From assembly GCA_016795065.1 (NCBI GenBank), contig JAEUIU010000038.1:62001-126000 (forward strand): DNA of 64,000 bases. The letters are read 5' to 3'. Positions within the stretch are counted from its first letter, which is position 1. Each line of letters begins with the position of its first letter. A model generated the notes under the pieces. That model was not told where the DNA came from. It made no database searches and saw only the letters and a list, made by a program, of their open reading frames with translations. The DNA is from Phycisphaerae bacterium. Lineage in GTDB: Bacteria; Planctomycetota; Phycisphaerae; Phycisphaerales; SM1A02. Both the position numbers and the translations under genes were made by a program. Below are positions 1 through 7,363 of the stretch, piece by piece.

Positions 1-1
1 C

Positions 2-628
2 CTCGCCGTCGACACCGACTGGCGAATCATCGTCAAGCGCCCGAACGGTACGGTCGCCGAGGACACCAATGATTTTCCCTTCTTCAACACCGAGATCTAC
101 CGCTACGCGTGGTTCTGGTGGGTCTTCGACATTCCCGACATGCAGACCATCGCGGGCGACTGGTCGGTCGAGGTCCGCTTCAACGGCATCTCACTGGTCA
201 CCTTGCCGGTGACGGTGAAGGCGGTGTTCGATCCGAACTTCAATCGTCCGCCAGCGGCGTTCACGGCGAGCTTCGAGCCGGCCGCTCCCACCGCGGACGA
301 CCCGATCACGGTGCGCATGACCGGCCCGCCCGTATTGGACGACCTCGACGGCGACGTCGTGCGCTTCCAATATCAATGGAAGGTGAACGGCTCGGTCGTG
401 CGGAGCGTGATCTCCGCCGGCCGTTCCGACATGCTGCCGCGATCGATCGCCTCGGCCGGCCAGACCATCTCCTGCACGGTCACGCCAAGCGACGGCAAGG
501 TGAATGGAACGCCGGTGACGATCTCGGTCGAAACCCCCCTTCCCTGCACCGCCGACCTGAGCGGCGACGGCAAGGTCGACGCGGCGGATCTGGCCATCCT
601 CTTGGGCTCGTGGGGCCTGTGCGAGTAG
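2..628 (+). CDS. Secreted protein with C-terminal dockerin-like motif (5' end outside window)
   Basis: The frame is open from the first bases of the window, so this is the 3' end of a longer gene; the first internal ATG is at 140. The visible 208 residues hold a beta-rich segment with aromatic clusters (YAWFWWVFD), then an Ig-like stretch, then a C-terminal Asp-rich loop followed by DLAILLGSWG. That tail matches a single dockerin-like calcium-binding repeat, a common C-terminal module of exported Phycisphaerae proteins. The same tail recurs in three other proteins of this window. The enzymatic or binding part lies upstream and cannot be judged. Export is inferred from the tail only, because no signal peptide is visible. 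Confidence 0.8.
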   Translation, partial: LAVDTDWRIIVKRPNGTVAEDTNDFPFFNTEIYRYAWFWWVFDIPDMQTIAGDWSVEVRFNGISLVTLPVTVKAVFDPNFNRPPAAFTASFEPAAPTADDPITVRMTGPPVLDDLDGDVVRFQYQWKVNGSVVRSVISAGRSDMLPRSIASAGQTISCTVTPSDGKVNGTPVTISVETPLPCTADLSGDGKVDAADLAILLGSWGLCE

Positions 629-788
629 CTTCGGGGCGCGCCCCTATCAGCCCGTGGCGTGCACGAGTTCGGGACACGGTTCCTCCGCGTTCGCGCCGCA
701 GCGCTCGCCCAGACCGTCTCGCAGGAGCATGCGTCGAAGGACCAACGGTGGATTCTCCGGTGGGGCGCTGCACCGAGACCCGTCCCAC

Positions 789-1892
789 TCAGTTTGCCGG
801 ATCGTCAGGGAGCGTCCGTGCCGCCTTTCGGGCAGCCGCGCGTGCCTTCGCAGGATCGAACGTGACTTTCGTGTCCGCGCCCTCAACGATGTCGACGAAC
901 GGGATGCCGAGCTCCTCGAGCTTTCCGCCGCGGCGCATCACCTCGCGCAGGTCAGCGGCGTCGTGCATTCCGCCGGTGATGCTGCCTGCGAAAAGGAAAT
1001 ACCTGCCTGCGGGCGGGATGCACTCCCGCTTCAGATCGTTGGTCGCTCCGACGGACACCCTCTTCGGAGATCCATCGATCGCTCGGAGGCGGTATCGGTA
1101 GAGGGAAGAGCCGTCCGCCGAAAGGAGTGTGACTCCGGGGTAATAGGGGCGAATGCTGATGTCCTCCGACACCTCGTCGTCAGTGAAATCGACCGTCAAC
1201 GTTCCGGAGTGCCCCAACGGGGGAAGCGAGATCGACTCGAGCACGATGTCAGACTGGGTTTGGCTGTCATTGAAGTCGACCGGCCGCCCGGCGCAAGCCG
1301 AGACGGCGAAGAGCGTGTAGCTGCTTGCTCGCTCCACGCCGCTGACGACAAGGGGCTCTGAGGATGGGGTCCACGCGCAGGGGCGTTCGTATCCAGTCCT
1401 GCTCGGCGCGAAAACTGCTTCGACAGCCGCTCCGTTCGCGGCACGCACCGCTTTGATCGTGATCTGAACTGCAGGGCGGCCTCTGATCTCCAGCGTCTCC
1501 GTCGAAACAAGCCGATAGAAGCCGCGGAACGAGCATCGCTTGGTGAGTTCAGCGTTACGGCGAAGGGCCTCATCAGAGTCCTTTGGCGCGATGCTTGGAG
1601 TTGTCGTGGGTACGACGCCGAAGCTCGCGAAAACTCCGTCCTCGATCTGCCGGGAGTCCAGGGGCAGTGTCACCAGACCGCGCTCGTCGGTGAGGCCAAA
1701 TACGAAGCTGCTCTTTCGGTCGAGAAGCCGTATCGCGACCCCTTTGGCCGGCTGTCCGTCGCAACTGAGTACCTGAACTCGTATGTCGCCAGCCATCGCC
1801 GTGGCTTCCATCGGGGCCGCGGGGAGGCGAGCGGTCGGCACGACGGTCAGGAGCAGCGAGACGATCGGCAGAACGAATAGCATTCGGATCAT
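789..1892 (-). CDS. Hypothetical exported protein with Ig/carboxypeptidase-regulatory-like N-terminal domain
   Basis: I do not recognise a named family. The chosen start (ATG at 1892, product MIRMLFVLPIVSLLL) opens directly with a signal peptide of about 25 residues ending near an A-P-A site. An upstream in-frame start at 1985 would add 31 polar residues that overlap the hairpin at 1949-1986, so it is rejected. After the signal comes a segment around DIRVQVLSCDGQPAKGV that resembles the small beta-sandwich domains used as carboxypeptidase regulatory or Cna-B-like modules. The remaining 300 residues are beta-rich with no catalytic motif I can name. It follows the cysteine-rich gene at 2000-3727 on the same strand and converges on the gene ending at 628. 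Function unknown; probably cell envelope. Confidence 0.7.
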   Translation of the reverse strand: MIRMLFVLPIVSLLLTVVPTARLPAAPMEATAMAGDIRVQVLSCDGQPAKGVAIRLLDRKSSFVFGLTDERGLVTLPLDSRQIEDGVFASFGVVPTTTPSIAPKDSDEALRRNAELTKRCSFRGFYRLVSTETLEIRGRPAVQITIKAVRAANGAAVEAVFAPSRTGYERPCAWTPSSEPLVVSGVERASSYTLFAVSACAGRPVDFNDSQTQSDIVLESISLPPLGHSGTLTVDFTDDEVSEDISIRPYYPGVTLLSADGSSLYRYRLRAIDGSPKRVSVGATNDLKRECIPPAGRYFLFAGSITGGMHDAADLREVMRRGGKLEELGIPFVDIVEGADTKVTFDPAKARAAARKAARTLPDDPAN

Positions 1893-1948
1893 TTCTCGAT
1901 ACTCTAACCACGGGCGCGGCTGCTCTCCTCCCTGTGGCGGCTGCCTTG

Positions 1949-1986
1949 CTTGAACAACGCCGCCCATCAGGACGGCGTTGTTCAAG
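1949..1986 (-). terminator. Perfect 14-bp stem hairpin after the cysteine-rich gene
   Basis: Bases 1949-1962 are perfectly complementary to 1973-1986, with a 10-nt loop (1963-1972). The hairpin starts 13 bases past the stop codon of the minus-strand gene 2000-3727 and sits before the next minus-strand gene, which fits a transcription terminator or an mRNA 3'-end stabiliser. There is no T-run after the stem on the minus strand, so it is not a classical intrinsic terminator. Confidence 0.55.
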
Positions 1987-1999
1987 AGTCAGCATGCCA

Positions 2000-3727
2000 T
2001 CACCATTGCAGGAGGTAGGTGAAGCGCACCAGGGCCTCGCCATCGTGCGGGTTTTCGCCCGGCCCCGGGTTCGTGTCCTTCACCGTGACGTCGACCGTGA
2101 GCGTGACGCTCCCACCAAGCCCGTCGCAGATGGCGCTGGCCTTCGCCCGACCGACCGAGCTGCAGTCCCGTTCGATGAGGGCCGTGCCGCCGGGCCCTGC
2201 AGGTTGAACGTCCTTCTCCCACGCCTTCCCGTCCACGCGTGCGGCGAGCTTGCCGCCCACGGGAACGGTGACCTCCGCGAGTGGCTCGTTCACCAGGACG
2301 ACAGAGCCGACCGTGGCGACGACGTTTCCGTTGGCCCCCAGCGGAGAGAGGAACGTGATCGATCCGCCCGACACGCCGTTGAGGGAGCCATGAATCGACG
2401 AGTTCCATGAGTCGGTGCCGATGTCACCCTCGACCAGCTCCCATGAGACCCATGTGAGTGTCGCCGTGCACATCGGCGTCTGCTGGGCATCACAGAGCCC
2501 CCAACCGCCCAACAGTGCTGCAAGGTCAGCGCCATCAGTCACACCGTCGTCGGTCACATCGCCGATACCCGGCTGCCCCCACGATCCGAGGAGGACGCCC
2601 AAGTCGGCAGCGTCCACCACCGTGTCGCAGGTGAGGTCGGTGTCGCAGCTGTCTGGGCAGGGTCCACAGGACGCGTTCGCCCCGACCACACATGCCTCAT
2701 CCCAGGCCACAACGCAACACCACGGATCCTGGGCGCAGACCGTACCGCAGCACAGGTCGTCGTGACAGCTCGGCGCCTTGGACGGCTCCTCGCACGGACC
2801 ACCATTGCCACACGCGGGCACGATGCCACAGGTGTCGACCGCCTGCGTCGCACAGGTCTCGTCCCACGCGGTGTCGCAACAGGATGGGTCGATCGCACAG
2901 ACGGCCTCGCAGCAGCTTGCATCGCCGCATCCGGCCCAGTCGTGCGGTGTGTCACATGCACCACCCAGCGTGTTGCCGCACAGGAACGGTCCATTCAGAA
3001 GAAGCGTGGCCAGGCCCGCCGCCGGCCCCGAATCGCCCAGGGCCCCGGCGATACGAAGCAGGTAGTGGGAACAGGGATTGGCGTTGGGGAGCGTGAACAG
3101 CACGGAGCCTCCGGCCGGCGCTTCGATGCACCCGATCTGGAACGAGGCAAGGAGCGTCGGATCCACCTGGATCGCACCACCGAGGTCGAAGACGCTCAGG
3201 GACGCATCGAATTCGGCGATCATCTCGACCAGGATCATGCCCGACGACGTTGGATCGATGCGGAACCAGACGTCGCGGCCGCCCGGGCAGTCCACGAAAT
3301 CGATTTCGGTGTTCGCCAGGAACGTCTCGACCGTGAAGGCAGTCGGCACTGGCAGCGGCAGCGCCGCGAAGGAGCAGTCATTGGGGACGAGCGGCGAACC
3401 TCCGCAGCCCTCGGAGCCCCCTGCGCAGAGCGACTCGGCCTTGGCGACGCAGGCCGCGTCCCACGCCGTGAAGCAACAATCAGGAAGGACCGAACACACC
3501 GCCTCGCAGCACGCCTTGTCGTCGCAGCCATGTCCTGGATGCTCCGCGAAGCAGGAGCCTGCTCCTGGCGCGCCGCACATGGGCCACGGATCCGAACAGC
3601 CGTCGCGCGGCGCCGCCATGGCCGAAGCTGCTAAGGGGGACCAGAGAAGCGTTGCGGTCACGAGCACTTGAGCGAGCGACAATGATGCGGAACCGAAGCA
3701 ATGGAACGATGCGGTCTGGGGGGACAT
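2000..3727 (-). CDS. Secreted protein with three cysteine-rich CC/WD repeats and internal dockerin-like pair
   Basis: The start is set at ATG 3727 because AGGAAG lies about six bases upstream and the product then begins with a signal peptide (hydrophobic core about 16-38, cleavage near ASAMA). The reading frame is open to 3883 but that extension has no such support. The 575-aa protein has three copies of a repeat with the pattern CCxxVCxxxPxCCxxAWDxxC at about residues 73-93, 272-292 and 326-346. A beta domain lies between copies 1 and 2. A degenerate dockerin-like pair follows (DLGVLLGSWG and DLAALLGGWG, about 362-412), then a beta domain of about 160 residues at the C terminus. Dockerin repeats are usually terminal, so their internal place is odd. 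No enzyme motif is visible. Likely an extracellular disulfide-rich binding or structural protein. Confidence 0.85.
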   Translation of the reverse strand: MSPQTASFHCFGSASLSLAQVLVTATLLWSPLAASAMAAPRDGCSDPWPMCGAPGAGSCFAEHPGHGCDDKACCEAVCSVLPDCCFTAWDAACVAKAESLCAGGSEGCGGSPLVPNDCSFAALPLPVPTAFTVETFLANTEIDFVDCPGGRDVWFRIDPTSSGMILVEMIAEFDASLSVFDLGGAIQVDPTLLASFQIGCIEAPAGGSVLFTLPNANPCSHYLLRIAGALGDSGPAAGLATLLLNGPFLCGNTLGGACDTPHDWAGCGDASCCEAVCAIDPSCCDTAWDETCATQAVDTCGIVPACGNGGPCEEPSKAPSCHDDLCCGTVCAQDPWCCVVAWDEACVVGANASCGPCPDSCDTDLTCDTVVDAADLGVLLGSWGQPGIGDVTDDGVTDGADLAALLGGWGLCDAQQTPMCTATLTWVSWELVEGDIGTDSWNSSIHGSLNGVSGGSITFLSPLGANGNVVATVGSVVLVNEPLAEVTVPVGGKLAARVDGKAWEKDVQPAGPGGTALIERDCSSVGRAKASAICDGLGGSVTLTVDVTVKDTNPGPGENPHDGEALVRFTYLLQW

Positions 3728-3926
3728 GGATCTTCCTTTCCGGGCCCTATCGCGGCAGTAGGCCGCCGGTCTCGGGATCGACTGGGCGCTGGCACCGCCG
3801 CGGAGCCGACGTCGTCCGGTCGGGGGCACCGATTCGACCGGACCCCGGTCAAGCGCCGTTGGCCGAGGCGGTCCCTCATCCATCGTGTCAGGAAACCCAA
3901 CGAGGATGCTCCGGTTGGCGGTTCAG

Positions 3927-5249
3927 CTATCCGTCGCACCTCCGGGAAAAGGCGAGCATTCGGGTGTGACCTGCAAGATAGGCAAGAAATGCGGCCGTCC
4001 AAGCAGCACCCGAGAGAGTCAGGGTGGACGCACCCCCCGCCGGAACCAGCGCCGAGAGAAGCCGGAGGAAAGCGGCAGCCGGAATGAGCATGAATGCCAG
4101 AAGCTCCCAGCGCCGAGCGACCACCGCCACTCCAGCATGGGCCATGCCCGTCCGCACCACCATTCCTAGAATCATCCCGCCCAGGGCGCCGACGGCGAAC
4201 GCGTGCATGGCTGCCGTCCGAGGAACGATCCCGATCGATGCGAGGGCGAATAGGAACAGGCCAAGCGGGATCCACACGTAGGACAGGTGAAGCACCCGCA
4301 GCAAAGGCTGGCGCAGGGCGCGATGCGCCTGCCACTGGAAAGTCTCTGCGGCCAGCAGGCCTGCCGCACCCAGCGCCGGCACGCAGATCCACGCGCCCTC
4401 AGCGCCGAAGAGATCCGCTGCGAAGGCGACGAGCGTGATGATCGTCGCAACGGCGTGAAGGCGGGGCCTGCGCAGGCTCCGACCGCCTGCAATCGCGTTG
4501 GCGGTGAAGCCCGGAACGACCCGGCCGCCAATGATCAGGATGAGGACGACGACCAACATCAGGCCCGCCTCTACCGTTGTGATGGGCGCGATCGAGACGG
4601 CACCGAGTATCGATGCGTGGAAGAGTGCGTTCGCCGCGGTCAGAAGAATCAGAACGCCAACAATCGGCCAGTTTGCGCAGTTGCCCGATCGAAGAAGTGC
4701 TCGCGCCAGAATCACGGCGACAAGCAGGAACAGAAGCACGTCGACCACTGCCCCAACCACACCATGCGCGAAGAAGTTTGCCAGCCGAGCTGCAATCCAC
4801 AGGGCGACCATGCCACCCAGGACGATTCCGGAAGGGAGTGGAAGGCCGGTCCAGTTTCGCGCGGCCGTAAGGAGAAATCCGACAATGATCGCGCCAGCGA
4901 ATCCAAACAGCATCTCATGCGTGTGCCAGTAGAGCGGAGGCATGGAAGGCATCGGCGTGCTGCGGTACCACATCGCAAGCCACAATGGAATGGCGATCGC
5001 CGCGAATGCCGTACCGAAGAGATAGAACGGGCGGAACGCGTCACGCAGAAACAAGACGTCGGCCGCCCGCGGCTTCGCCGCAAACCCTCCCGGCATACCG
5101 ACGAAGACCGCGCCGGCAGGCGTAGCAGGAGGGGCCGGCGAGGCGTTTGCCAAACGCCGATTGGTTTCCCTTGTCGCGCATTCGCGGCAACAGGGGACCT
5201 GCGGCCCACACGATTCACCACACCCGGTTGGATTCCTGATTGGCTTCAT
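3927..5249 (-). CDS. nnrS: NnrS family membrane protein
   Basis: A 440-residue polytopic membrane protein with about twelve hydrophobic segments. The family hallmark WHTHEMLFGF is present early; its histidines belong to the heme/copper-binding region of NnrS. NnrS proteins help cells tolerate nitric oxide and often sit near denitrification genes. The ATG at 5249 overlaps the stop of the upstream gene by four bases (ATGA), which supports this start and coupled translation. The first 50 residues are not membrane-like and hold a cysteine-rich patch (CGESCGPQVPCCREC) that is unusual for the family; a start at the later Met before PGGFAAKPRA is possible. The gene is last of three with a multiheme cytochrome, so it probably serves nitrogen-oxide stress or respiration, which is inference. 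Confidence 0.88.
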   Translation of the reverse strand: MKPIRNPTGCGESCGPQVPCCRECATRETNRRLANASPAPPATPAGAVFVGMPGGFAAKPRAADVLFLRDAFRPFYLFGTAFAAIAIPLWLAMWYRSTPMPSMPPLYWHTHEMLFGFAGAIIVGFLLTAARNWTGLPLPSGIVLGGMVALWIAARLANFFAHGVVGAVVDVLLFLLVAVILARALLRSGNCANWPIVGVLILLTAANALFHASILGAVSIAPITTVEAGLMLVVVLILIIGGRVVPGFTANAIAGGRSLRRPRLHAVATIITLVAFAADLFGAEGAWICVPALGAAGLLAAETFQWQAHRALRQPLLRVLHLSYVWIPLGLFLFALASIGIVPRTAAMHAFAVGALGGMILGMVVRTGMAHAGVAVVARRWELLAFMLIPAAAFLRLLSALVPAGGASTLTLSGAAWTAAFLAYLAGHTRMLAFSRRCDG

Positions 5250-7363
5250 GGCTGAGCGTCGGCCCCATTGCGTCGTGGGACGGTGAACGACATGGCAGCG
5301 TCTAACAGCCCGTGGCGAAAGTCATTCGGGCTGCGGACGAGCAGAAGGGCAGATTCCTTCGTCGGCGCAACTCGCTCGTAACGCTGCGGATACTGCTTCG
5401 TCGCACCTCCTCCTTCAACATGGGGGACTCTGCCCTCCTGCTCACCCTCGCTTTCCGAAGTACTTTCGCCATGGGCTGCCAACGAGCGTGCATAGGAGAG
5501 AGAGGAAGCGCAGCCCGATTGGCCTTCGCCACGGGCGGTTGCGGAACTCCGATGAGAACCCGACATCACCACCGGAGGAGCCCCCCGTACGATCCGATAG
5601 GTCTGATTCGTGGACAGATGGCGGTGCGATTCGGTCGCGCCGTCGGGCCAATGAACGACAACTTCGTCGATCGTTGAGGAATCCCCCAGTCCAAAGTGGG
5701 CCGTCATCTCGTCCTGCGAAAGGTACGAGGCACTTGCCCCGATCTGGCGCATCTGTCGTATCCCCGCCGCCGCAACCTCGACCACGCCTCCGATGGCGAA
5801 TGTATTGCCGAATGGCTGCCGAATCTCGATGCGAATCCACCGTCGAGCGGAGAAGGTCGTGTTTCGAAGCAGAAGCGGCGCGTCTCCATGACGCTGAACG
5901 ACGAGTTCGATGCGACCGTCCCCGTCGATGTCCGCCGCCGCACCACCGCGGCCGACGAACGGCACCGCAAGCGAGTCGCAGGCACTCAGGCCGACTTCCC
6001 GGTAGTGCCCAGTCCTTCTCGTTTGGGCGAAGAGATGCATGCGCTGCGGTTGCAATTGGCGCGATCCGTCACCGATCTCGAGTGTGCTGCCATTCACCAC
6101 CCACAAATCCAGCGCCGCGTCATTGTCGAAGTCCGCAAAGCCCGCACCCCAGCCCACCATTGGAAGCGAGATGTACCCCAGGCCATTCGCTTCCGCCGAA
6201 TCGACAAAGACCACTTCTCGCCGGGTGCCATAGCCATTTCCGCGCTGTGTCCACAAGTTTTCGAAGTACGCGTTCTCCTGGGCAAGCCAATGGGTTACCA
6301 GAAGGTCGAAGTCGCCGTCGCAATCGGGGTCCCCCACAGCCAGCCCCATCGCACCTCGATAGTCGGCGGCAAGCGAGCGGGCGCCGATGTCCTCAAACGT
6401 CCCATCGCCGCGGTTTCGGTAGACGCCATTGGCCGAAACGTCGTTGGCGACGTAAAGATCCGGCCAACCATCGCGGTCGAAGTCAAACCATGCATCCTCA
6501 AGTGAACGCCCCTCGGGGTTTGCAACGCCCGCTCGCGCCGCGACGTCCTCAAAGCGATGCCCGTCGATGTTGCGGTACAGCCGGTTCGGCATCGGGGGAA
6601 ACGAGGACGGATTGAGTGACGCCGGGATCTGTTCCGGCCCGTGCATGCTCGATCGGCCGGCCACCTTCGGCATGTCGGTCAGGTTGAGATAGTTGCAAAC
6701 CGAGAGATCGAGTCGACCGTCTCGATCGAAATCCACCCATGTGCAGCCGCTGCTGAACGACGGGTCACCAACTCCGGTGGCGGCGGTGACATCACGAAAC
6801 GTGCCATCGCCTTGATTCTCGAAGAGCACGTTCGGACCAACGCATGTGACGTACAGGTCGAGGTCACCATCGGCATCGAAGTCGCCCCACGCAGCCGCCA
6901 TGCCATGAACGTCCAGGGCCACGCCTGCCGCTTCCGAGACATTCGTGAAGGAGAAGTCGCCCTCGTTACGGAAGAGGCCGCAAGCTCGAGACGGACGCCC
7001 GTCAGGCGTGCCGACCGCGTCGCCGCCCTCATTCACAAGGAACAGGTCTGGGTCACCGTCCGAGTCATAGTCGCCCCAAGCCACACCCGATCCCATGTCC
7101 TCCGAGATCACCGACGCTCGCGCCGACGGAAAGTGGTGGAACGAGAGGCCCGACCCCTCGCGCAGCACCTCGAAGGTATATGCGGAGGGCGCCGCCTTCG
7201 TCCGCGACGCCAACACGTCGGTGAGTCCGGCGACCGTCCCGTCGGCCCGTCGCTCGGACGGGTCTGGGCGAAGCGAAAGGGACCACGCCAATGCGCCCGT
7301 CAGCGCCGCGAGAATGACCGACGGCGCTCCCCACCGGACGATGAGGACATGCCGACGATTCAT
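5246..7363 (-). CDS. FG-GAP/VCBS repeat protein with ASPIC-UnbV domain (CRTAC1-like)
   Basis: A 705-residue exported or membrane-anchored protein. A hydrophobic segment at about 8-31 acts as signal or anchor. Then come repeated Asp-rich calcium loops of the form DxDxDGxxDL (for example DYDSDGDPDLF, DFDRDGWPDLY), typical of an FG-GAP beta-propeller. An ASPIC/UnbV domain follows with the pattern IGASASYLSQDEMTAHFGLG near residue 560. Residues about 598-705 do not resemble the family: about residues 610-686 are encoded by the inverted-repeat element at 5308-5536, so the C terminus looks acquired. Both ends overlap neighbours by four bases (7360-7363 and 5246-5249), placing it in the middle of a coupled three-gene operon with the multiheme cytochrome and NnrS. 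Likely periplasmic or extracellular calcium-binding; precise partner unknown. Confidence 0.85.
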   Translation of the reverse strand: MNRRHVLIVRWGAPSVILAALTGALAWSLSLRPDPSERRADGTVAGLTDVLASRTKAAPSAYTFEVLREGSGLSFHHFPSARASVISEDMGSGVAWGDYDSDGDPDLFLVNEGGDAVGTPDGRPSRACGLFRNEGDFSFTNVSEAAGVALDVHGMAAAWGDFDADGDLDLYVTCVGPNVLFENQGDGTFRDVTAATGVGDPSFSSGCTWVDFDRDGRLDLSVCNYLNLTDMPKVAGRSSMHGPEQIPASLNPSSFPPMPNRLYRNIDGHRFEDVAARAGVANPEGRSLEDAWFDFDRDGWPDLYVANDVSANGVYRNRGDGTFEDIGARSLAADYRGAMGLAVGDPDCDGDFDLLVTHWLAQENAYFENLWTQRGNGYGTRREVVFVDSAEANGLGYISLPMVGWGAGFADFDNDAALDLWVVNGSTLEIGDGSRQLQPQRMHLFAQTRRTGHYREVGLSACDSLAVPFVGRGGAAADIDGDGRIELVVQRHGDAPLLLRNTTFSARRWIRIEIRQPFGNTFAIGGVVEVAAAGIRQMRQIGASASYLSQDEMTAHFGLGDSSTIDEVVVHWPDGATESHRHLSTNQTYRIVRGAPPVVMSGSHRSSATARGEGQSGCASSLSYARSLAAHGESTSESEGEQEGRVPHVEGGGATKQYPQRYERVAPTKESALLLVRSPNDFRHGLLDAAMSFTVPRRNGADAQP
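5308..5536. repeat. 229-bp element with 28-bp imperfect terminal inverted repeats
   Basis: Bases 5308-5335 and 5509-5536 form an inverted repeat with 25 of 28 positions matching (core GCCCGTGGCGAA and CGGGCTGCG). A third inverted copy of the core (TACTTTCGCCATGGGCTG) lies inside at 5461-5478. The element is open in frames on both strands and supplies about 77 residues near the C terminus of the FG-GAP gene. No transposase is encoded, so it could be a non-autonomous miniature element or a structured RNA-forming repeat. From memory, short repeats starting CTAACAGCCCGT are seen in planctomycete genomes; this needs a search. Confidence 0.6.

Noticed and set aside
109..1101. 330-codon plus-strand frame overlapping the first gene and an exported gene
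   Set aside because: It is out of frame with the dockerin-tailed gene and antisense to the next, with Arg-rich composition.
3728..3883. 52-residue N-terminal extension of the cysteine-rich protein
   Set aside because: No Shine-Dalgarno and no signal peptide; the downstream ATG 3727 has both.
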